Below, one piece after another: positions 38,285 to 47,559 of a stretch of DNA of 64,000 nt (positions within the stretch are counted from its first letter, which is position 1; each line of letters opens with the position of its first letter). The stretch lies in assembly GCF_040054535.1 (NCBI RefSeq), contig NC_090782.1, forward strand, positions 22,750,001-22,814,000, in the 5' to 3' direction. The position numbers and the translations under genes are program-made. Origin of the DNA: Antennarius striatus. Lineage: Eukaryota; Chordata; Actinopteri; Lophiiformes; Antennariidae. Under the pieces are notes generated by a model. The model searched no databases. It was not told where the DNA came from and saw nothing but the letters and a program-made list of their open reading frames with translations.

Positions 38285-38701
38285 ATGCGGGTGCTTCTTT
38301 TGTTCGCAGTAACGGTGCTGTCTCTGAGCCCGATGGCTGTGAGTGGAGCGGAGAAGAAGAAACTGCAGATCGGGGTCAAAAAGCGGGTGGACAACTGCCT
38401 GGTCAAGTCCCGCAAAGGAGACGTGTTGAACATGCATTACACGGGCAAGCTGGAGGACGGCTCCCAGTTTGACAGCAGCCTCACCCACAACAGACCTTTC
38501 ACCTTCACTCTGGGAACCGGTCAGGTGATCAAGGGTTGGGACCAAGGCCTGCTGGGGATGTGCGAGGGGGAGAAGAGGAAGCTGGTCATCCCGTCCGAGC
38601 TGGGCTACGGAGACCGCGGAGCGCCTCCAAACATCCCTGGAGGAGCGACGCTCATATTCGAAGTGGAACTGCTCAGCATCGAGAGGAGAGCCGAACTTTG
38701 A
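38285..38701 (+). CDS. fkbp2: FKBP2 (FKBP13), ER peptidyl-prolyl isomerase, intronless
   Basis: The 138-residue frame starts with a signal peptide ([21 protein letters not shown]) and continues with [14 protein letters not shown], then a complete FK506-binding domain: [58 protein letters not shown]. The active-pocket residues Tyr, Phe-Asp, Val-Ile, Trp, Tyr and the final Phe are in place. It ends RRAEL, in the position of the RTEL ER-retention-type tail of human FKBP2. The enzyme catalyses cis-trans isomerisation of proline bonds in the ER lumen. The whole coding sequence is one exon, whereas the human gene is split, so this is either a retrocopy or an intron-free descendant. The frame is intact and the position, between ncbp2as2 and ncbp2, is unusual. 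Confidence 0.95.
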   Translation: MRVLLLFAVTVLSLSPMAVSGAEKKKLQIGVKKRVDNCLVKSRKGDVLNMHYTGKLEDGSQFDSSLTHNRPFTFTLGTGQVIKGWDQGLLGMCEGEKRKLVIPSELGYGDRGAPPNIPGGATLIFEVELLSIERRAEL

Positions 38702-39710
38702 TGAAGACAAGATGACAAGGAAGGCAACTTTTAGAAACGTAACTATAACAGATCTTTCAGGCCACCGCCCATTAATAATTTAAAATGAAGAAAACACAGA
38801 CATAGATTTGACAAAGATTGACATTTAATTTCGGCATTGCTCAGTTATACCTAACAACAATTGAGGTCTTACAGTATTAAAATTTATAGAAGCAAATGTG
38901 TAAAAAAGAAAAAAGAAAAAGTAATCACCGAGCTTTGCTGTTTAGTCTTTCCTAATGTGACCATGCAAATCACAACACATGATCAGGTTGAGTTATTTCG
39001 GGTACATTTGGCATTCCATTAATGCACTGATGTAAAACAGATTGGTTTTGAAGCAAAGAAAGTGATACGTGTGATGAGAAAATAAGACTCTTAAAACTAT
39101 ATTTGCCTTCAAAATAGTAGAGTTCTGTAAGAAAATTGTGTAGAATGTGTAAGAATCCTGTTATCTTGCTTTTTATTGATCTGACCTCCTGTTTTTAAAG
39201 ATTTACTGTAAACAACAATTGAAAGATAATGAACCCCATTCTGTTACGTGTGAATTGATACATTTGCTGTATTTTGATGATGTAAATATTTATATCTGTC
39301 ATTTTCTTCCAGGTTCCAGAACCTGCTGCATCACTAAGTGAGCGATCTGACATCTGATGAAGATTACATGACAAGTGTGCAAGTGGAGTTCACGACAGAG
39401 CCTTTCACTGGTTTATAAAGTGACTGAGTTTAATTGATTGTGTCACGTAATAGTAGAGCAACCTGGATGTCTTTGTTTAAAACAATAGTAGAACTGACGA
39501 TGAAAAGCCAAGACCTGGTTTGGATTCTAGGCTGATAATAACGTTGCAATGTTTCAGCTCACATTTGGATTTCGTTTTTTGTGATTCTTAGAACTGTAAA
39601 AATATGAACACAGCTGTTTTTCCTCTCACCAATGTGTTTTGTAGTCAGTGTCAGGTGGTTGATGGATTAGGAAAAATGTTTATATTTGAGTTATGATAAT
39701 AAAATGTTGA
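38702..39710 (+). other. fkbp2: fkbp2 3' region with poly(A) signal
   Basis: AATAAA at 39698-39703 is the likely end of the transcript. A possible acceptor (TCTTCCAG at about 39,311) is present, so a spliced 3' UTR cannot be excluded. There is no A-rich tail or target duplication that would mark a recent retroposition. Confidence 0.45.
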
Positions 39711-39959
39711 CCTTACTGGAACTACTGCAGTCTGAATTTGTTTTTGCCAGACAAGTAAACAAGTTTATTCAGAGTTCCTTCGTATAAATTTGTACACTTC
39801 ATACCTTTGTGTATCTCATGCATGTATAGTTCATACCCTGAAATATTATGGGTATAAAAATACATTAGTAGCAGGCAATGATTGTTGTTCGAAATGATTG
39901 TTGAAATGGTTCATTGTGGATTCATTGAAATGTCCAATATTTCATTGAGCACGAAAAAA

Positions 39960-40076
39960 ATCACGCTCTAACTTACCCGGAAGCGGAAGTCTTTAGGGGA
40001 CGTACACAAACCGGAAGTACATTACTTTCAGTAACACCACAGTGGATAGTCGTTGCTCGTCTCTATTTTCTTCATA
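39960..40076 (+). promoter_or_regulatory. ncbp2 copy 1 promoter-proximal region
   Basis: CCCGGAAGCGGAAGT and ACCGGAAGT give three ETS-like sites within 110 bp of the start codon. The homologous region of copy 2 (about 44,668-44,767) keeps only altered forms (CCCGGAGGT, ACCGGAAAT). Confidence 0.5.
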
Positions 40077-42184
40077 ATGGCTGCTAAATTAAACGCGTTA
40101 AGTAGTGATTCATATATTGATATGAGTCGTTACAGAGACCAGCATTTTGTGGTAAGTGGGAATGTATTCTAAGCGAAGTAAGTTGAAATGTAACAACAAC
40201 TAACAAGTTAGTTGTTAGCTAACAAGTTTGTTGTTGTTAGCTAGCAACAACCATCTGTGAACAACAGAGGCCTGTTCTAACGAGAATTAATTGATAACGA
40301 GAGTTATTCGAGTCGCACTCAGTGCGTTTTGGTATTTTCGATGGGACGCAGGGTCTTTATAAAGACAGCAGCAATCTTTAAGCCGCCGAACCGAGACAAA
40401 TGGTAGAAACATGGACATTGTAAACATTACAGCAAACACAAAGAGAGCCAGAGAAGACAACTGCCAAAATAACTGATTGATGAAGTCGCAGTCAGCAATG
40501 AAGTTGTGTTTACTGAGTTGAACTTCCTTTAGAATGTAACTGGAATACCCTAGATTTGATAAACAGAGGGTTTAGGTCACACGATGTATGATTGATCGTT
40601 TACCACGTGATTAAGTCCTCTCAGATGCTTTTTTGACTTGGCAAAGACATGCAATGTCCACGTTTTTCTTACAGGGTGAGCTCAGTGCTCAAGAGAAACT
40701 TCTGCAACAGAGCCACACTTTGTATGTTGGGAATCTCTCCTTCTACACCACTGAGGAACAGGTGGGATGCACATGTTTAATCCACTCATCGTGAATATAA
40801 AAATACTTCCATCAGTTTCCTTCAAAATGTAATGCATCACATTTAGTCTGATCTTCATATTGGAACTATGAAAGGTGTTCATGGGTTGCAAACATTTACA
40901 GGTCTTGACTGTGATCTCATTTTAGTTGTGTTTGTATGTGTTTTTTTCGTAAATAGGTACATGAGCTATTTTCTAAAAGTGGAGATATTAAGCGCATCAT
41001 CATTGGTCTGGATAAAATCAAGAAGACTGCCTGTGGATTTTGTTTTGTGGAGTATCCTTTTACATGTGACAAATTTTAAGAATTGTTTCATTAGCAAGGA
41101 ATTCTTTTATCAGTCACCAATGTGGTGGACACACCTGATAAGCTCAAGTTTTACCATCATAAAATGAGGGGCAGACCTTAACCCATGTTGTACCAGATAC
41201 TACACGCGTACAGATGCAGAAAATGCCATGCGCTTCATTAATGGCACACGGCTGGACGACCGAATGATCAGAACAGATTGGGACGCTGGTTTCATCGAGG
41301 GACGGCAGTATGGCCGTGGCTTCTTTGGAGGACAGGTGAGGATTCTGATCATTTCTTTGTATTGGCTGAAAGTTACTTTTGTTTACCAGCAATTTTTTTC
41401 CTGATTGGAAAATAACACAGGCATCTCTCAGAAGCTAAGACGATGTACAAAAAAAAAATTTTTTACATCTGAGCAAAAAGTAGCATGTCCAGAATCTGTG
41501 TGGTCAGTGCTAATCATATTCCAACAACCATTTTTAACACCCGTTTGGCTCCTCAAAAGAACTCCCGAAAGAACTACTCAGCAGATTGAACAAGGTGAAG
41601 TAGCTCTGCTAATGACTGCCATTAGTATACAAAGGCTCAGTGAAACTCACATTTCAATGACCCCCTCTGATACCCCCTGGCATCCCTATCAACCATTGCT
41701 GAGGAGCCAGATGGGTCCCGACAATGGTCGTTGGAATATGAATAGCACTGACCACAGGGTTAATTAAGAAGTAAAAGACCACAACCAGAACTGAAGAAGC
41801 CTCTTTGATGAGAGGTGATACCTCTTCAAGAAAGTTTCCTAAAGTCCAGTGGTTTGATTTAAACAGCTTTGGACTTCATTGGTATTGCTACTCTTTCATC
41901 TTCAGCAATGAGTACCAACTCTTTCAGGTTGGAGGGTCTCCTTATAACTTGGACTCTAGCTGGGCCATTGCAAAACCTTTTTATCTGCTAACTATTTCTT
42001 CTCCACTTGCTGTGTTTTGAGATGGAAAGGTTTCTGCATTTTATTAACATCTTTGCAAATGGTTGTGTTTTTATTCCATCTGTAGGTAAGAGATGAGTAC
42101 AGACGGGACTACGACCCAGCCAGAGGCGGCTACGGTAAATTGGCTCAGCAGACCCGAACTCAAGAAGGACAAAATACTTTTTAG
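40077..42184 (+). CDS. ncbp2: Nuclear cap-binding protein subunit 2 (CBP20), copy 1
   Basis: Five exons (40077-40151, 40675-40761, 40957-41051, 41197-41335, 42086-42184) encode 164 residues (human 156). The protein is the cap-recognising subunit of the nuclear cap-binding complex and works with NCBP1 in splicing, 3' processing and export. RNP2 (LYVGNLSFY) and RNP1 (CGFCFVEY) of the RRM are intact, as are the cap-stacking tyrosines (in YRDQHF and LYVGN) and the DWDAGF segment. The C-terminus [19 protein letters not shown] is conserved, with a fish-type extension [10 protein letters not shown]. Intron 3 is U12-type. AATAAA is at 42659-42664. Copy 2 lies 4.7 kb downstream in the same orientation. 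Confidence 0.96.
41052..41196 (+). other. U12-type intron in ncbp2 copy 1
   Basis: The donor GTATCCTTTT matches the minor-spliceosome consensus, and the branch motif CCTTAAC (41176-41182) lies 15 nt before the terminal AG. Splicing here joins GTG GA to A TAC TAC and gives the conserved VEYY of the RRM. There is no polypyrimidine tract, as expected for U12 introns. Confidence 0.88.
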
Positions 42185-42892
42185 AATCGACCCTGCTTCA
42201 CAACAGACTATGAACTACACCGCACCCCTGCCTTCAGGCCTGGACCAGATTCATTCTCCAGCAGTGCCTCAACACCTGACGTGAAAGAACACGACAGCAG
42301 CTCTGCTGGATCATCAGAAATGAGGCTGATTTTGATTTTTATTGTACGTGTTTTGCTCTCTGTCTTACATGGACATGTAGTGAACTTAACTACAGGCTTT
42401 GATATCATGTAATAACACATGAGTTTCCATGTGAAGTAAATTATGGTTCCCATTCCCCTTCAGATGTCCTCGAATGAATCTTGGTCAAGTTCTGTATTCA
42501 TTTTTTTAAAAATTTGTTTGACATTTTACTAAAGATTTTATTCAAAATCACAATGTCTGGTTTTGTAATCGCAGGTGTTTTCTGTTATTAGTAGAACTGT
42601 GACTTTCAAAGGTGGTAAAATTTTGCACATTTTCTTCCTGAGTATTTTTTGTAGAACAAATAAAGAAACAGCATAAATATGACCCTGATTGACAGATTTT
42701 AAGCTTACGATCCTTACCTTCAAGGTATGATCTGCTCTTTCCAGGAAAGTAGGAAAGTATCAGAGGAAAGTATCTGGCTGTGTGCCTACTTTTGCATGCT
42801 GGGCGAGAAGCGTGTAGCAGGTTTCCAGAGCTAATTACTAAAAATGGCTGCCTGCTGCTATGAAAAATAATGCTGATTAGAGTGAGCCAAGG

Positions 42893-43739
42893 TATTATGG
42901 TTCATGGCTCCAGTTGTGAGGAGATTCACATTACACACATTAGAGGTTATCAGATGGAGGTTGTAATTGATCCTTGGAGGAGAGATGCTTGTCTTTAAAA
43001 TAGAGCTGCTCAGCATTAAATGAAGACCTTTTTTTTAGAACTGATGTTTTTTTAAACTGGCCTCTGAATACACTCTGGGTACATTTTAGAATTTTTTTCT
43101 TTCCTGGAGATCACATGGGAAGGTTCATGTGTATACACACTCACATTTCAACTAAAATGTGTCAGTTTCTCAAATTTGTGTCCTCAAGACTTCAATTGAC
43201 AAAGTATAAAAACATCTCTTTAAGTATCAGAATATTTAATGTAAAGTTTGAGTATCAATATTCCTGTAGCATAAAGCGACAAATCTGTTTCTTCCCCATA
43301 CTACCATTGTCATGGGGAAGGCCGATGACTTGGCCATTTTGTAGATGTCCAGGGATTCCTTTCACAAGGAGGGTATGCCACAGCAGATCACTGCCTAAAA
43401 GGGCAATACCAAAAGTAATTAAAACGTACGGACTGCTGCTTATTTTTCCACTGCCAATTACGTGCTATGGCTAGTAAACGTGAGGTATTGTCATGGCACA
43501 ATGCGAATATAAATAATATTCATTAAAATGTTTCTCTCATGTGGCTTAAGAGAATAAAATTGCAGTTCGGATCATCATGACAATTAAAAAGTCCTTAATT
43601 GCCATAAAGGTATAGTATATGGTTGTTTCATGGTGATGGATGTAATAACGTTTTATTTGAGGCAATTTTTTTTTCATGTTTTAAGGAAACTATTGTTTCA
43701 ACATTTCAATTATCATGAAACAAAATCACGAGAACACAT
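42893..43739. other. Between ncbp2 units, nothing recognised
   Basis: AT-rich DNA without a gene. GAGGTTATCAGATGGA near 42,943 resembles GAGGTTATCAGCTTCA near 47,971, so the duplication may extend further, with an indel. Confidence 0.5.
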
Positions 43740-43878
43740 GTACAGGGACCGTTACTCGATAGTCGTTTGAAAACAAGAGTTTATGATAGACCCGGAGCTC
43801 TTTAAGGGACGGACAAATGAACCGGAACAATAATATCAGAAATGGAACAGTCGTCCGTCCGTCAGTGTTTTCATCACA

Positions 43879-43962
43879 ATAACTGCTAAACAAGACGCTT
43901 TGAACAGTGAATCAGATGTTAATGTTGGTCATTATAGACAACAACATTTATTGTACGTTGGA
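43879..43962 (+). pseudogene. Decayed third copy of ncbp2 exon 1
   Basis: The segment aligns to exon 1 of both intact copies (ACTGCTAAACAAGACGCTTT versus GCTGCTAAATTAAACGCGTT, then AACAGTGAATCAGATGTTAA). The start codon has become ATA, and one base is lost at the exon-donor junction. Its upstream 130 bp also match the ncbp2 promoter region (GACCCGGAGCTCTTTAAGGG). No exons 2-5 follow before copy 2, so this is a truncated duplicate. Confidence 0.75.
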
Positions 43963-44048
43963 AAATATTCCTAAGGGGCTGACAAGTTTTTTTTTTGGCA
44001 ATGAATTGAAACACAGCTAAGAGTTAGCTAAGAGTAGTTTGTTTGGCC

Positions 44049-44166
44049 GCGGTGCACTGGCGTCGTGCCCGGAGTGTCCCCCGCCTCACGCCCTATGCCG
44101 CCGAGATAGGCTCCGGCTCCCCGCTGCGGCGGATATAGCGGTGGTAATCTGAAGATGACTGACTGA
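44049..44166 (+). mobile_element. Short retroposed element (SINE-like), 14-bp target duplication
   Basis: The element contains GAGTGTCCCCCGCCTCACGC, CCTATGCCGCCGAGATAGGC and TCCGGCTCCCC, and ends in GATGACTGACTGA. It is flanked by perfect copies of TAGTTTGTTTGGCC (44035-44048 and 44167-44180). The core resembles the 3' end of teleost LINE/SINE families (CCTCACGCCCTATG ... GATAGGCTCC). A second copy lies inverted at 52338-52443. Confidence 0.8.
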
Positions 44167-44767
44167 TAGTTTGTTTGGCCTGCTCTACTGAAGATGAAGA
44201 CTCAAGTCCAACAGCTGATTCGAATTAATTGAACAAATCAGGCGTGGGATAATCCTGGTCATAAAGTTAAATTTTATGTCCTTCAAGATATTTTCAAGAT
44301 GTAGTCAGCTAGTTGTGATGTTTTCGCACGATTGATTAAGCATCCTGAAAGAGCAAACATAGATGTAATCGAACCATTGTTCAGCAATTAAATCAAAATA
44401 CTGTATAATGGATCGTGTGGCGTTAGAGACGGCGCCACGATGCATTCACATGTTGAAACTACGTTGACCAGCAGTGTAGTTGGCGTCTTTAGTTTGGTTT
44501 CCTCATTTTCACGATGAAATACGAAGACGTGTTGCAAAAAACACCATGTCTATGCTTATGTCCCGTAGCCTCAGTTTTATTATTCTATTTTAGGTGCATG
44601 GTTCTGAAACATTTTTAAGCATTTCATTTACGCATCACGAAAAATCGATATCATGATGTTCTGCCAGACCCGGAGGTCTTTGAAGGACGGACACGTACCG
44701 GAAATACAATTACGTTTACGAACGCCAATGACAGATTAGTTGCTCGGCTGGCCGTGTTTTCTTCACA

Positions 44768-46860
44768 ATGGCTGCTAAATTAAATGCATTGAATAGTGAT
44801 TCTTATATTGATATTAGTCGTTACAGAGACCAACGTTTTGTGGTAAGTGGGAAAATATTCAAACGGAAATTAATTGAAATACAACTAACAGCTTGTTGTT
44901 AGCTGTTAGCCAAACAACAAACTGATGTTAGCTAACAACAATAAGAACAACGAGGTTCGTCCTAATGAGAATGAAACGACCCAAGTTAGACACCTGCCTG
45001 GAATTAAACTGACAAATTAGGCTCTTACGGTTTAATTCTAAGTCCGGTAAATTCAAGAGGTACTCGACGAGATTGATATTTTTGAGGGTACACAGTGTCT
45101 GAAAGACACTAGCGATCTTAACGCCACTGAACCAAGTGTACAGAAGGAAACGCACATTTTTAAACACACAATTACAACAACCACAAAGAGATCCAGAGGA
45201 GGAGATATGCAAAAAAATTCTGATTTAACACACAGTTAGCAATTTAAATATAATAAACCATTTGGTGGCAGAGATGTTACTATTTTATTTATTTAATAAG
45301 GATATATTTAACAGCTTTAAGATGCTTTTTTTTGACTTGGTAAAGTGACAAGGAGATGGAATATCCATGTTTTTCTTACAGGGTCAGCTCAGTGCTCAAG
45401 AGAAGCTTCTGCAACAGAGCCACACTTTGTATGTTGGAAATCTCTCCTTTTACACCACTGAGGAACAGGTGGGATGCACATGTTTAATCCATTCGTCTTT
45501 CTTATAATATCTGTTAAATCCTTTTATCAGCTATTTCCAAAATGTAATGCATCACTTTTGGTTTGATCTTCATATTGAAACTAGAAAAAGTGTTCTGGGC
45601 TGCAAGCATTTACAGGTCCTGACTGCAGTCTCAGTCTCATTTTTCTGATTTTTTTTTTTTTTTTTTGTAAATAGGTGCATGAGCTGTTTTCTAAAAGTGG
45701 AGACATTAAGCGCATAATCATCGGTCTGGATAAAATCAAGAAGACTGCCTGCGGATTCTGTTTCGTGGAGTATCCTTTTACATGTGACCAAAATTTATTT
45801 AAAAAAATATTGTTTTAAATAGTGAGCACTTCTTTATCAATCACCAATCTGGTGATGAAAACACATTTGATGATAAGCTCAACTTTTACCATCCATAACA
45901 AGAGGGGGAGACCTTAACCACTGCTGTACCAGATACTACACACGAGCAGGTGCAGAAAATGCCATGCGCTTCATTAACGGCACACGGCTGGACGACCGAA
46001 TGATCAGAACAGATTGGGATGCTGGTTTTGTGGAGGGACGGCAGTATGGCCGTGGCTTTTCTGGAGGACAGGTCAGGATACTTCTTTTCTGTGCAGTAAT
46101 TGTCCCACTCTGGGTGCAAGCTGTTATTTATATTTACAAGTTTATATATATATATATATATAAAAAATTAAATATACTATTAGATATATAATAGATCTGT
46201 AGATCCCAGATGGCGCTGTAGCTTTAAGATACATAAATGCACGGTACACAATTATTAGCTTCTTAACCACTTCTTGCCTCAAACGTCCTCTGGCTGGTGG
46301 GTTGTGCTGCTCAGATTTCCTCCTGGTTTTGTTTGTCCCTCACACCGAAAAAGTTTAGACTGTTCTGCAGGCAAATCTTTAAAGCACAGTGTGCTATGTA
46401 TGGCATTTGAAAAATGGCTTTCAGAAAAAATCAATACCGTATATCATGACATTTTAATACATCAACATGATATTTAGAAAGTGATATAGCTCCCAAAAAT
46501 AAATTATGCATGATTAACCGTGGCCTTTGTGGAGACAGCACTGCTATAGCATGGCATTTGAGAAATGAAAGTGCATATTGTATCGTTAACAAACACAACA
46601 TACATAATCATGTCCAAATGTGTTGTTGTGGCTCAGAGTGAGCCATCCAGAAATGTATAAATATTGAAACAAATACTGGATGAAGATCTTTTTATTGTGG
46701 GATGGAAAAGTTTTTGTTTTTAAATATCTGTGCCATATGGTTGTTTGTGTTCCGTGTGTAGATGAGAGATGAGTACAGGCGGGACTACGACCCAGCCAGA
46801 GGCGGCTATGGTAAATTGGCTCTGCAGACCCGAACCCAAGAAGGACAAAACACTTTTTAG
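44768..46860 (+). CDS. ncbp2: Nuclear cap-binding protein subunit 2 (CBP20), copy 2
   Basis: Five exons (44768-44842, 45382-45468, 45675-45769, 45933-46071, 46762-46860) have exactly the same lengths as in copy 1 and encode 164 residues. Ten residues differ from copy 1: S9N, M16I, H23R, E27Q, T91A, D92G, I119V, F129S, V133M and Q153L. RNP1, RNP2, both cap-stacking tyrosines and DWDAGF are identical. Splice sites are all consensus and intron 3 is U12-type as in copy 1. AATAAA is at 47337-47342. The coding sequence is far better conserved than the introns, which suggests selection or gene conversion instead of decay. Promoter ETS sites seen in copy 1 are weakened. Confidence 0.95.
45770..45932 (+). 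other. U12-type intron in ncbp2 copy 2
   Basis: The donor GTATCCTTTT and branch motif CCTTAAC (45912-45918), 14 nt before the terminal AG, repeat those of copy 1, although much of the intron between them has diverged. Confidence 0.88.
46143..46162. repeat. AT dinucleotide repeat
   Basis: About 10 TA units in intron 4 of ncbp2 copy 2. Confidence 0.85.
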
Positions 46861-47559
46861 AGTGGACCCTGCTTCACAACAGACTATGAACTACACCAAC
46901 TACACTGCACCCTCATCCTCAGGCCTAGACCAGATTCATTCTCCAGCAGCGCTTCAACGCATGATGTGAAAGAACTTGACAGCAGTTCTGCTGGATCACC
47001 AGATATGAGGCTGATTTTTTTAAAAATTGTAGGCGTTTTGCTCTCTGTCCTACATGGATATGCAGTAAATGTCTCTACAGGCTTTGAATTCATGTAATAA
47101 TTGGATTGACGTCAATACATTTTTGGTGAGTTTCCATGTGGGGTAAAATATTTGTTTTCATTCCTGTCCAGATGTCATGAAACTGAGTTTTTGTTTTTTT
47201 AAATAAAGTTGACATTTTATGTTAAAAAAAAAATGACAAAGTCAGATTGGGTAAATCCAGGTTTTGTCTTTTATTAGTAAAACACTGATTTTTAAGGGTA
47301 AAATATTTTCTTCCTAGGTTTTTTGTGTGTTGAGCAAATAAAGCAACAAAGAGCATAAATTTGCACTGACAGATTTTAAGTTTACTATCCTTACCTTTAA
47401 GGTCTGATCTTCTCTTTCCAAGTCTCAGCATGAAATTTCTGGCTGTGTTTGCCTACTTTTGCATGCTGGGCGAGAAGTGTGTCGCAGGTTTCCAGAGCTA
47501 ATTACTGAAACCAGCTGCCTGCTGCTACAAAAAATAATGCTGATTAGAGTGAGCCAAAA

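Noticed and set aside
38699-39380. GATGAAGA..ATGACAAG found at both 38,701 and 39,356, considered as a retroposition target duplication of fkbp2
   Set aside because: Similarity is short and imperfect, the left copy lies at the stop codon instead of upstream of the gene, and no A-rich tail is present.
42093-42284. Separate 63-codon frame overlapping the last ncbp2 exon
   Set aside because: It is the last ncbp2 exon read in another frame; the frame continuing from exon 4 gives the conserved [19 protein letters not shown].
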